From NCBI GenBank assembly GCA_945937975.1, contig CAMEUD010000072.1, forward strand, positions 1 through 5,766: a stretch of 5,766 nucleotides of DNA, written 5' to 3'. Of this stretch, positions 1-5,206 are shown in pieces. The translations under genes and the position numbers were made by a program. The notes below the pieces were generated by a model. It worked only from the letters and a program-made list of their open reading frames with translations. It was not told where the DNA came from and did not search any database. This stretch comes from an uncultured Clostridia bacterium. Lineage in GTDB: Bacteria; Bacillota; Clostridia; Christensenellales; UBA1242. The number at the start of each line of letters is the position of its first letter. Position 1 is the first letter of the stretch.

Positions 1-74
1 AAATTTTAATTATATATATTGCACTTCCTATTGTAACAAACATAATTGAAATAATCATGGAGTTATTGCCATGA
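1..74 (+). CDS. spoIIIAD: Stage III sporulation protein AD, C-terminal end (5' truncated by window)
   Basis: Reading from position 3 gives an open frame of 23 residues ending at TGA 72-74, with the hydrophobic end ILIIYIALPIVTNIIEIIMELLP. The ALPIVT segment followed by a short amphipathic tail resembles the C-terminus of SpoIIIAD, a small polytopic membrane protein of the SpoIIIA complex. The stop overlaps the spoIIIAE start as ATGA (71-74), the usual sign of translational coupling and the expected gene order. The rest of the gene lies upstream of the window. The call depends mainly on position next to spoIIIAE; the peptide alone would be too short. Confidence 0.8.
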   Translation, partial: ILIIYIALPIVTNIIEIIMELLP

Positions 75-1279
75 GAAAGTTATTAATAATTATTTTTGTT
101 GTTATTTGTTCTAGCAGTTTGGTGTTTAGTTTTAAACAAAACTTTTCCCAAATAGTTTATTGTGATGATGCAATGACTAAAAATGAAATTGAAGAAAAAA
201 TAACAGAAAGCATTAACTCTCAATTAAATGATTTAGATTTTTCCAGTGTTGAAGATGTCTTGAATCTTTTAGATAATGAGCAATATGAATTATTGGGTTC
301 TGCAAGTTTTTTTGACAAGGTGCAGAAGTTAATAAATGGCGAATTCTCACAAAATCAGCAATCTTTGTTTTCGGCAGTAATGAATTTGATTTTTGAAAAT
401 ATATTGTCTTTTGTTCCAATCATATGTTTAGTAATTGCCATTGGAATAACATTTAGTTTGGTAAATGCTTCAAGACCTAATTCAAAAAATAAATCACTTG
501 GCGATGTAATTCATTTTGTTTGTTTTGGTGCAATTATTGCTATTTTAATAGGTTCAATCACTCAAATGGTATCATTTACATCAAACACAATTATTACAAT
601 CAAAAAGCAAATTGATTCCATTATGCCAATACTTTTAACAATAATGACTGCTATTGGTGGAAATGTTTCAGTGAGTATGTATCAGCCAACGGTGGCAGTG
701 CTTAGTGGAACTATAACTTCTATTTTTACAAAAATACTTTTACCAATATTTATTATATCTATGGTATTTGCTATTGTGTCTAACTTGTCTAACAATGTAA
801 AACTAAACAAGTTTACAGATTTTTTTGCTAGTTTGTTCAAATGGATAATAGGTATTGTGTTTACTGTGTTTTCGGCATTTTTGGCAATACAAGGAATAAG
901 TACTGGTAATGTTGATGGTATATCTATACGAACAGCAAAATATACAATAAAAAATACTGTTCCTATTGTAGGTTCTTATCTTGCCGATGGACTTAATCTT
1001 ATAGTTGCAAGTAGCGTTTTAATTAAAAATGCCATAGGAGTATGTGGACTTATTTTGTTATTAGTTACAATATTGGTACCCGTTTTAAAATTAATTGTCT
1101 ATATGTTATCATTAAAATTAACAGCAGCAATTCTTGAACCTGTAACAGATAGTAAATTATCTAACTTTATAACAATGATTTCAAAAAATATATCACTGCT
1201 GATTGTTTTAATACTAGGTTGTGCATTTTCATATGTGTTGGTTCTTGGTATGGTTATGTGCACAGCAAATGTATTTTAA
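71..1279 (+). CDS. spoIIIAE: Stage III sporulation protein AE, polytopic membrane protein
   Basis: This 402-residue protein is about the length of Bacillus SpoIIIAE (about 400). In that family it is a mother-cell-expressed membrane component of the SpoIIIA-SpoIIQ apparatus linking mother cell and engulfed forespore. Visible features are an N-terminal signal peptide or anchor (residues 1-20), a polar, probably extracytoplasmic region (about 30-100), then several hydrophobic segments near 107-130, 147-168, 183-196, 206-237, 254-275, 320-348 and 374-397. Family-like segments include GGNVSVSMYQP (196-206), an AIQGISTG-to-RTAKYT stretch (272-292), VGSYLADGLN (300-309) and AAILEPVTDSKL (352-363). 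A GGAG at 59-62 sits 8 nt before ATG 71, and the start overlaps the preceding stop. The next gene follows after 11 nt. Expression in the family is under sigma-E from a promoter upstream of spoIIIAA, outside this window. Confidence 0.95.
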   Translation: MRKLLIIIFVVICSSSLVFSFKQNFSQIVYCDDAMTKNEIEEKITESINSQLNDLDFSSVEDVLNLLDNEQYELLGSASFFDKVQKLINGEFSQNQQSLFSAVMNLIFENILSFVPIICLVIAIGITFSLVNASRPNSKNKSLGDVIHFVCFGAIIAILIGSITQMVSFTSNTIITIKKQIDSIMPILLTIMTAIGGNVSVSMYQPTVAVLSGTITSIFTKILLPIFIISMVFAIVSNLSNNVKLNKFTDFFASLFKWIIGIVFTVFSAFLAIQGISTGNVDGISIRTAKYTIKNTVPIVGSYLADGLNLIVASSVLIKNAIGVCGLILLLVTILVPVLKLIVYMLSLKLTAAILEPVTDSKLSNFITMISKNISLLIVLILGCAFSYVLVLGMVMCTANVF

Positions 1280-1286
1280 AAGGAGA
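1278..1286 (+). promoter_or_regulatory. Ribosome-binding site that fixes the spoIIIAF start
   Basis: AAAAGGAGAG overlaps the last bases of the spoIIIAE stop codon and lies 5 nt (from AGGAG 1281-1285) before ATG 1291. It supports ATG 1291 over the in-frame ATG at 1219, which would lie inside spoIIIAE and add 24 non-family residues. Confidence 0.85.
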
Positions 1287-1290
1287 GATA

Positions 1291-1782
1291 ATGACAAATT
1301 TATCTTCTTGGGTTTTATCCATTGCAGGCATATGCGTTTTGTCAGTATTAATAGATTTATTTTTGCCGAGTGGACAAATGTCTTCACATATAAAAAGCAT
1401 TTTTAATTTTATTATTATATTTGTAATAATTGCTCCCATCCCCAAATTTTTAAAAAATTATCAAATAGATTATTCTTCCTTTATTACCACAAGTGAGATT
1501 GAACTTCAAGATGACTATATATATCAACTAAATCGTGATAAATTAACAGCACTTGAAAACGAAATAGAAAAGGGTATAGAATCTAAAGGAATTTATAATA
1601 TAGATATTGCAATTTCTGCTGATATATTTACAAGAACAATGGAAATTGATGGTATATTTGTTGATTTATCAAATGTCGTCATAGAAAAAAATGGACAGCA
1701 TATAGATATAAAGAAAGAAGTTGAGAATGTCATTCTTTCTAAAATAGATATAGAAAAGGAGAAGATTGAATATAGTGGCTGA
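1291..1782 (+). CDS. spoIIIAF: Stage III sporulation protein AF
   Basis: This encodes 163 residues, shorter than the roughly 206 of B. subtilis. SpoIIIAF is a membrane component of the SpoIIIA channel, with a cytoplasmic or intermembrane C-terminal domain of ring-building-motif type in known structures. The start MTNLSSWVLSIAG with two hydrophobic helices (about 7-25 and 37-53) joined by a DLFLPSGQM turn is the typical SpoIIIAF N-terminus, including the LP-S/G turn after the first helix. The remainder (about 60-163) is soluble, charged and rich in Ile, Lys and Glu. The start is set by the strong AGGAG at 1281-1285. The 3' end overlaps spoIIIAG by 17 nt, so the two are probably translationally coupled. 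The short C-terminus is real in this reading; no frameshift is evident. Confidence 0.92.
   Translation: MTNLSSWVLSIAGICVLSVLIDLFLPSGQMSSHIKSIFNFIIIFVIIAPIPKFLKNYQIDYSSFITTSEIELQDDYIYQLNRDKLTALENEIEKGIESKGIYNIDIAISADIFTRTMEIDGIFVDLSNVVIEKNGQHIDIKKEVENVILSKIDIEKEKIEYSG
1755..1763 (+). promoter_or_regulatory. Ribosome-binding site for spoIIIAG inside the end of spoIIIAF
   Basis: AAAGGAGAA within the last codons of spoIIIAF is the only Shine-Dalgarno near the spoIIIAG start. AGGAG ends at 1761, leaving 4 nt to TTG 1766 or 13 nt to the in-frame GTG 1775. The TTG spacing is close to the 5 nt used at spoIIIAF, so TTG is preferred. No ATG is available in frame near this site. Confidence 0.7.
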
Positions 1783-2323
1783 GAACAAAAAAAACAAGTT
1801 AAATATTTTTGAAAAAATTAAAAATATAAAACATATAGAAATAATTATTGTAGTTATTTTTTGTGCGGTATTGCTTTTAATTTATAGTACATCTTTTTCT
1901 AACAAAAAAACAGAAAATGTGACAATAACAACTTTAACAACAGAGGAATATGCAAACTATTTAGAGAATAAACTTACTTCTGTACTGGGACATATTCAAG
2001 GAGCAGGAAAGGTAAATGTAATGATAACATTGGCATGTGGGATTGAATATGTTTATGCAACAAATATGGAAGAAGTAACGACAAGTTCCCAGAACTCTGG
2101 AACTACAACAACAAAAACTACCAAAAGTGAAGATTTGATTTTAGTTTCTGTTTCTGGAAAATCTACTCCAATTGTGATTAAACAAAATTTACCAAAGGTG
2201 AGTGGAGTAATTATTGTTGCTAGTGGTGCAAAAAATATTAACACAAGAGTAGAACTGCAAAAAGCAGTTGAAGCACTTTTAGATATAGAAGCAAATAACA
2301 TAGAAATTTTAATAGGGGAATAA
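1766..2323 (+). CDS. spoIIIAG: Stage III sporulation protein AG, ring-forming channel subunit
   Basis: This 185-residue protein has a short basic N-terminus, one transmembrane helix (about 23-42) and an extracytoplasmic domain. In B. subtilis (about 229 residues) SpoIIIAG forms a large multimeric ring through a YscJ/FliF-like ring-building fold. Family signs are YLENKLTSVLGHIQGAGKVN (64-83) followed by MITLACG (86-92), then a Ser/Thr/Lys-rich low-complexity stretch (104-122), and the C-terminal VSGVIIVASGAKN (145-157) with AVEALLDIEANNIEIL (167-182). This order (first half, insert, second half) fits the family. The gene starts with TTG (1766) by spacing to AGGAG, with GTG 1775 as the alternative, which would remove only three residues. 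It overlaps the end of spoIIIAF and is followed by spoIIIAH after 14 nt. Confidence 0.93.
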   Translation: MNIVAENKKNKLNIFEKIKNIKHIEIIIVVIFCAVLLLIYSTSFSNKKTENVTITTLTTEEYANYLENKLTSVLGHIQGAGKVNVMITLACGIEYVYATNMEEVTTSSQNSGTTTTKTTKSEDLILVSVSGKSTPIVIKQNLPKVSGVIIVASGAKNINTRVELQKAVEALLDIEANNIEILIGE

Positions 2324-2337
2324 AAGGAGAATTAATT

Positions 2338-2811
2338 ATGTTAAAGAAAAAAACAAAAATTTTTATTTTGATTGCAATGGTCTTATTATTAGGTGTAACA
2401 GGTTATCTTAATGTTGCATTAAACAACAATGCAACAACACCAACAAGTGGTGCAATAACCACTGCAAATTACTTCGATACTTATAGAACAGATAGACAAT
2501 CAACAAGAGACCAAGAATTGTTATATTATGACTCAATCATTTCAAGTGAAAGTTCATCAAGTGAAGCAATCGCTAATGCAGAAGCAAAAAAACTTGAAAT
2601 TGTAAATGCAATGGAATCAGAACTCGTTATGGAAGGACTTATTAAAGCAAAGGGCTTTGAAGATGTGATTGTTACAAATTCAGCAAGTAATGTAAATGTA
2701 ATTGTAAAAGGCACAAATTTAGAGAGTTCTCAAGTTGCTCAAATTGTTGAAATTGTAAAACAACAAACATCAAAATCTATTGATAATATTAAAATTATTC
2801 CTGTAGAATAA
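2338..2811 (+). CDS. spoIIIAH: Stage III sporulation protein AH, SpoIIQ-binding partner
   Basis: This encodes 157 residues; the B. subtilis protein has about 218. SpoIIIAH is a single-pass protein in the mother-cell membrane whose YscJ-like extracytoplasmic domain binds forespore SpoIIQ across the intermembrane space. A lysine-rich start (residues 2-7) precedes one transmembrane helix (about 8-27), then a Thr/Asn-rich linker (29-45). A family-typical segment follows: FDTYRTDRQSTRDQELLYYD (46-65), then SSESSSSEAIANAEAKKLEI (69-88). The C-terminal beta/alpha unit GFEDVIVTNSASNVNVIVKG (106-125) with SQVAQIVEIVKQQTS (131-145) completes the ring-building domain. AGGAG 2325-2329 lies 8 nt before ATG. 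It is the last spoIIIA gene here; the shortened length falls mainly in the linker. No terminator is visible behind it. Confidence 0.93.
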   Translation: MLKKKTKIFILIAMVLLLGVTGYLNVALNNNATTPTSGAITTANYFDTYRTDRQSTRDQELLYYDSIISSESSSSEAIANAEAKKLEIVNAMESELVMEGLIKAKGFEDVIVTNSASNVNVIVKGTNLESSQVAQIVEIVKQQTSKSIDNIKIIPVE

Positions 2812-2840
2812 TTGCAAAACCTTTGATATTATGTTATATT
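2812..2840 (+). promoter_or_regulatory. Sigma-A-type promoter for the asp23-nusB-xseAB cluster
   Basis: TTGCAA (2812-2817, 4 of 6 consensus) and TATATT (2835-2840, 5 of 6) are separated by exactly 17 nt. A TG one base before the -10 (2832-2833) makes it an extended -10. It begins at the base after the spoIIIAH stop codon. The predicted start near 2847 would give a leader of about 70 nt. The leader is very AT-rich and holds TATAAT-like strings at 2895-2905 without a convincing -35. This is inferred from pattern only. Confidence 0.55.
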
Positions 2841-2905
2841 ATTAGTACTTATATTTATTGTTTTTTGTATATAAATGCAAACAAATAGTAATTATATAAT
2901 ATAAT

Positions 2906-2911
2906 AAGGGG
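2906..2911 (+). promoter_or_regulatory. Ribosome-binding site for the GTG start of asp23
   Basis: AAGGGG lies 6 nt before GTG 2918. No in-frame ATG exists until residue 45, well inside the conserved domain, so the GTG start is the only workable one. Confidence 0.75.
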
Positions 2912-2917
2912 TACAAA

Positions 2918-3289
2918 GTGGCAGAAATTATAAATGATTTGAATCAAGACAAAGGCAAAATTACTTGTGATAGAAATATTTTACTTTCTATTATTTCTTT
3001 AGCCACAAAAGAAATAAGTGGTGTTGCATCATTAGAAGATTCATTTTGGATGAAGTTTAAAAAAGTTTTTAATAAATCAGATTCAACAGGCGTAAAAATT
3101 AAAGTTTCACAAAATGGCCAATTAATAATTGATGTGTTTATTAGAATATTTAGTGGGATAAATGTACCAGATATTGCATACAAGGTTCAAGACAATATTA
3201 AAAATAACATTGTATCAATGGTTGATATGCGTGTTAGCAAAATAAATGTGCATATTGTAGGTGTTGATTTTAAAACAGAAGAGGCATAA
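2918..3289 (+). CDS. Asp23/Gls24 family envelope stress response protein (YqhY-like)
   Basis: This 123-residue protein of the Asp23/Gls24 (DUF322) family starts with GTG. Key family features are the KITCDRNILLSIISLATKEISGVASLE region (14-40, where the I-x-x-IA-x-x-A-x-x-x-x-G-V pattern is recognisable), GVKIKVSQNGQLIIDVFIRI (58-77) and the amphipathic helix YKVQDNIKNNIVSMVDM (88-104) leading into VSKINVHIVGVDF (106-118). There is no signal peptide or membrane helix. In B. subtilis the paralogue at this place, YqhY, lies next to the acetyl-CoA carboxylase genes and has been linked to control of fatty-acid synthesis; accB and accC are absent here, so that link is uncertain. In other Firmicutes this family gene commonly precedes nusB, as here. 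A terminator-like hairpin follows immediately. Confidence 0.9.
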   Translation: MAEIINDLNQDKGKITCDRNILLSIISLATKEISGVASLEDSFWMKFKKVFNKSDSTGVKIKVSQNGQLIIDVFIRIFSGINVPDIAYKVQDNIKNNIVSMVDMRVSKINVHIVGVDFKTEEA

Positions 3290-3325
3290 AAAGTTCCCAA
3301 CAATAATGTTGTTGGGTTCTTTCTT
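3290..3325 (+). terminator. Intrinsic-terminator-like hairpin between asp23 and nusB
   Basis: CCCAACAA (3296-3303) and TTGTTGGG (3309-3316) form a perfect 8-bp stem with a 5-nt loop, directly after the asp23 stop codon. AAAG (3290-3293) and CTTT (3319-3322) can extend it beyond a TT/TT mismatch. The following TTCTTTCTT is a C-interrupted T tract, so termination is probably partial. The nusB ribosome-binding site lies only 15 nt beyond the stem and no separate nusB promoter is obvious, so readthrough must feed nusB-xseA-xseB if the single upstream promoter is used. Confidence 0.7.
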
Positions 3326-3341
3326 GCATTAGGAGATAAAT

Positions 3342-3743
3342 ATGAGAAGGTTAGCTAGAGAAGTAGCATTTATGAAAATTTATGAAAGTTTATTTATATC
3401 AAATGAAGATGATATGAATGATTTTTTTGTTTTAGAAAAACTTGACAAAAAAGAAGACCAAGAATTTGCGAATGAACTTGTTTCTTTGTATTTTGCTCAT
3501 AAAGATGATATTGATGCAAAAATTTCTGAAAATCTAAAAGATTTCTCATTGGATAGAATTTATAAGATAGACAGAGCAATTATTGCTTTGGCTGTCAGCG
3601 AATATTTTTACTATAAAAAAACACCAATAAGTGTTGTTATAAATGAAAGTGTTGACATAGCAAAAAAATATGGAACAGATAAGAGTTATTCTTTTGTTAA
3701 TGGAATTTTGAAATCAATTTTAAAGGAATATGATGGAAGATAA
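3342..3743 (+). CDS. nusB: Transcription antitermination factor NusB
   Basis: This 133-residue protein matches the usual NusB length (about 130-140). NusB is an all-helical RNA-binding protein that with S10 (NusE) binds boxA in rRNA leaders and lets RNA polymerase resist termination. Family marks are the N-terminal basic start RRLAREVAFMKIYESLF (2-18), the mid segment SLDRIYKIDRAIIALAVSEYFY (69-90, with the family R-x-x-x-IDR-x-I-L pattern), PISVVINESVDIAKKYG (95-111) and SYSFVNGILKSILKE (115-129). AGGAG 3331-3335 is 6 nt before the ATG. The end overlaps the start of xseA by 11 nt, implying translational coupling. folD, which lies between nusB and xseA in B. subtilis, is absent. A boxA-like GTTCTTT lies in its own leader (3316-3322), which is suggestive but unproven for autoregulation. 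Confidence 0.95.
   Translation: MRRLAREVAFMKIYESLFISNEDDMNDFFVLEKLDKKEDQEFANELVSLYFAHKDDIDAKISENLKDFSLDRIYKIDRAIIALAVSEYFYYKKTPISVVINESVDIAKKYGTDKSYSFVNGILKSILKEYDGR
3722..3727 (+). promoter_or_regulatory. Ribosome-binding site that favours the second ATG of xseA
   Basis: AAAGGA in the end of nusB leaves 2 nt to ATG 3730 but 5 nt to ATG 3733, so the second of two adjacent in-frame ATGs is the likelier start. The choice changes the protein by one residue. Confidence 0.6.
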
Positions 3744-4914
3744 GGCAATTTCTGTAACTCAACTTTCTATGTATATTAAACAAATTTTTGATGCAGAAGA
3801 ACTTTTGTTTAATATAAATGTAGTGGGAGAAATTTCTGGTATTAGTATAGTACGAGGTGTAGTATACTTTACACTTAAAGATGAAAACGCAAGTTTGTCT
3901 TGCGTTTGTTTTAATATGTCTAGTTTTGACTTTAAAAATGGTGATAGCGTTATTGTTACAGGAACACCTAAATATTATGTTAAAGGTGGCAAACTAAATT
4001 TTAATGTTATAAAGGTTGTAAAAAATGGGGTTGGCGATTTATATCAACAATTTTTGGAATTGAAAAGTAAACTTGAAAAATTAGGCTACTTTGATACTCA
4101 AAGGAAAAAGCCATTACCTAATAATATAAAAAGAATTGGTGTCGTAACGAGTAAGGAAGGTGCTGTAATACAAGACATTATAAATGTAAGAAATAGACGA
4201 AACCCTTATATAGATATTGTTTTATATCCAGTTAGAGTTCAGGGTATAAATGCAGAGAAAACAATAGCAGAAGGTATTAAATTTTTTAACAATTATGATG
4301 TTGATTTGATTATAGTTGCAAGAGGCGGTGGTTCATTTGAAGACCTTCAACCTTTTAACACAGAAACTGTTGCTAATGCAATCTATGAATCAAATAAATT
4401 TGTTTTGTCTGCAGTAGGGCATGAAACAGATTTTACAATATGTGATTTTGTAAGTGATTTAAGAGCACCAACACCAAGTGTTGCAAGTGAATTGTGTTGT
4501 GCAAATGTTGAAGAAAGAAAACAAAATTATTTAAGAGAAATTACTCGACTAAAAAATGCAATATACAATTTATTTATTGATAAAAATGAACAATTAAAAG
4601 ATTTAGTACAGTCAATTATAGATAGTTTTGAAACAAGCAATAATGATAATGCAGACACTTTGATAGATTATATAAATCGACTAAAAAACTTCGCTAGTGT
4701 AGATTTGTTGGCAAAAAGTCATAAGTTAGATTTGATTACATCAAAAATACAAAAATTAGACCCTAATGAAATTTTAAAATTAGGGTATAGTGTGGTAAAA
4801 AGTAAAGATAAAATTATTTCATCTGTTAGTGATGTATCGGTAAATGATAACATACATATAACATTGAAAGACGGAGAACTAAAAGCAACAGTATTAGATA
4901 AGGAGGATAAATAA
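3733..4914 (+). CDS. xseA: Exodeoxyribonuclease VII large subunit
   Basis: XseA is the catalytic subunit of exonuclease VII, which degrades single-stranded DNA from both ends in complex with several XseB subunits. Counting from this start, an N-terminal OB fold is clear (about 5-98: SVTQLSMYIKQ, VVGEISG, VYFTLKDENASLSCVCF, VIVTGTPKYYVKGGKLNF). The catalytic core follows with PNNIKRIGVVTSKEGAVIQDI (129-149), RRNPYIDIVLYPVRVQG (155-171), ARGGGSFEDLQPFN (196-209), SAVGHETDFTICDFVSDLRA (226-245) and PTPSVASE (246-253). These carry the Asp, Arg and Asp residues implicated in catalysis in the family. The coiled-coil part (about 255-345) is short and the C-terminal DPNEILKLGYS segment (343-353) is present. 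The total of 393 residues is about 50-60 below B. subtilis or E. coli (about 450), mainly from the coiled coil. It overlaps nusB by 11 nt and ends 1 nt before xseB. Confidence 0.96.
   Translation: MEDKAISVTQLSMYIKQIFDAEELLFNINVVGEISGISIVRGVVYFTLKDENASLSCVCFNMSSFDFKNGDSVIVTGTPKYYVKGGKLNFNVIKVVKNGVGDLYQQFLELKSKLEKLGYFDTQRKKPLPNNIKRIGVVTSKEGAVIQDIINVRNRRNPYIDIVLYPVRVQGINAEKTIAEGIKFFNNYDVDLIIVARGGGSFEDLQPFNTETVANAIYESNKFVLSAVGHETDFTICDFVSDLRAPTPSVASELCCANVEERKQNYLREITRLKNAIYNLFIDKNEQLKDLVQSIIDSFETSNNDNADTLIDYINRLKNFASVDLLAKSHKLDLITSKIQKLDPNEILKLGYSVVKSKDKIISSVSDVSVNDNIHITLKDGELKATVLDKEDK
3885..3911 (+). repeat. Perfect 9-bp inverted repeat with T-rich tail inside xseA
   Basis: AAACGCAAG (3885-3893) and CTTGCGTTT (3899-3907) are exact reverse complements with a 5-nt TTTGT loop. 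GTTTT follows, so a T-rich run covers 3905-3911. The RNA would form a hairpin of intrinsic-terminator shape about 155 nt into xseA. The codons spell the conserved OB-fold segment around DENASLSCVCF, so the pairing must coexist with protein constraint. Whether it terminates or pauses transcription is unknown. Confidence 0.75.
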
Positions 4915-4915
4915 A

Positions 4916-5122
4916 ATGAGTTTTGAAGAAATGATGAAAAGATTAGAAGAAATAACATTAAAACTGGAAAGTGGTGAATGTGGGTTAGAAGAAGCATCAA
5001 AATTATTTAATGAGGCAAAAGAATTATCTCAAAAATGTTATGATATTTTAAATGTAAACAAAGGTAAGATAACAGAAATTGTAAAAGATTTAGATGGTTA
5101 TTCAGAAAAGCTAATGAAGTAA
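4916..5122 (+). CDS. xseB: Exodeoxyribonuclease VII small subunit
   Basis: This 68-residue acidic helical protein is the usual size for XseB (about 70-80). XseB forms a helical hairpin that binds along the coiled coil of XseA. The family pattern is complete: SFEEMMKRLEEITLKLESGE (2-21), with L and E at the usual heptad positions, the G-E-C-GLEEASKLFNEAKELSQKC turn and second helix (20-41), and a degenerate tail to residue 68. The AGGAGG at 4901-4906 is an almost perfect Shine-Dalgarno, 9 nt before ATG. Its start codon follows the xseA stop after one base, so both subunits are co-translated. After it comes an intergenic stretch carrying a promoter and the large RNA; the usual next gene, ispA, is not in the window. 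Confidence 0.95.
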   Translation: MSFEEMMKRLEEITLKLESGECGLEEASKLFNEAKELSQKCYDILNVNKGKITEIVKDLDGYSEKLMK

Positions 5123-5136
5123 TAAATCAATATATA

Positions 5137-5160
5137 GTATTATGTAAACAAATATAATAC
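5137..5160 (+). repeat. AT-rich inverted repeat behind xseB
   Basis: GTATTAT (5137-5143) and ATAATAC (5154-5160) are exact reverse complements around a 10-nt GTAAACAAAT loop. The stem is weak (only one G-C pair) and there is no T tract, so it is not a convincing terminator. It lies just upstream of the -35 of the RNA promoter and could be a protein-binding palindrome; nothing in the sequence identifies a binder. Confidence 0.4.
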
Positions 5161-5171
5161 AAAATACATTG

Positions 5172-5200
5172 TTGAAATTTTAATAATGTTATGATATAAT
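5172..5200 (+). promoter_or_regulatory. Strong sigma-A promoter for the large non-coding RNA
   Basis: TTGAAA (5172-5177, 5 of 6 consensus) and a perfect TATAAT (5195-5200) have an optimal 17-nt spacer, and TG at 5192-5193 makes an extended -10. The predicted start is about 5207-5208, just before the GC-richer segment begins at GGCGC (5211). This is the best promoter in the window. It implies that the RNA is made independently of the upstream operon, although no strong terminator separates it from xseB. Confidence 0.8.
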
Positions 5201-5206
5201 AATAAA

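Noticed and set aside
1219..1290. Upstream start for spoIIIAF adding 24 residues
   Set aside because: It would overlap spoIIIAE by 61 nt, lacks a Shine-Dalgarno, and the added residues do not resemble the family; ATG 1291 has a strong one.
2053..2301. Open frame of 82 codons antisense to spoIIIAG
   Set aside because: It is a shadow of the coding frame; no start signal or family resemblance.
2895..2905. Overlapping TATAAT strings before asp23 as -10 boxes
   Set aside because: No acceptable -35 lies 16-18 nt upstream of either (TAAATG or GCAAAC), and they are too close to the ribosome-binding site; AT-rich background explains them.
4760..4786. Inverted repeat ACCCTAAT/ATTAGGGT near the end of xseA
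   Set aside because: It has 8 bp but an 11-nt loop and no T tract, and it encodes the conserved DPNEILKLGYS segment, so chance plus protein constraint explains it well enough.
4719..5000. Open frame of 93 codons on the - strand across the xseA-xseB junction
   Set aside because: It is antisense to two well-supported genes, and the Ser/Leu/Phe-rich protein is what the reverse strand of AT-rich genes typically gives.
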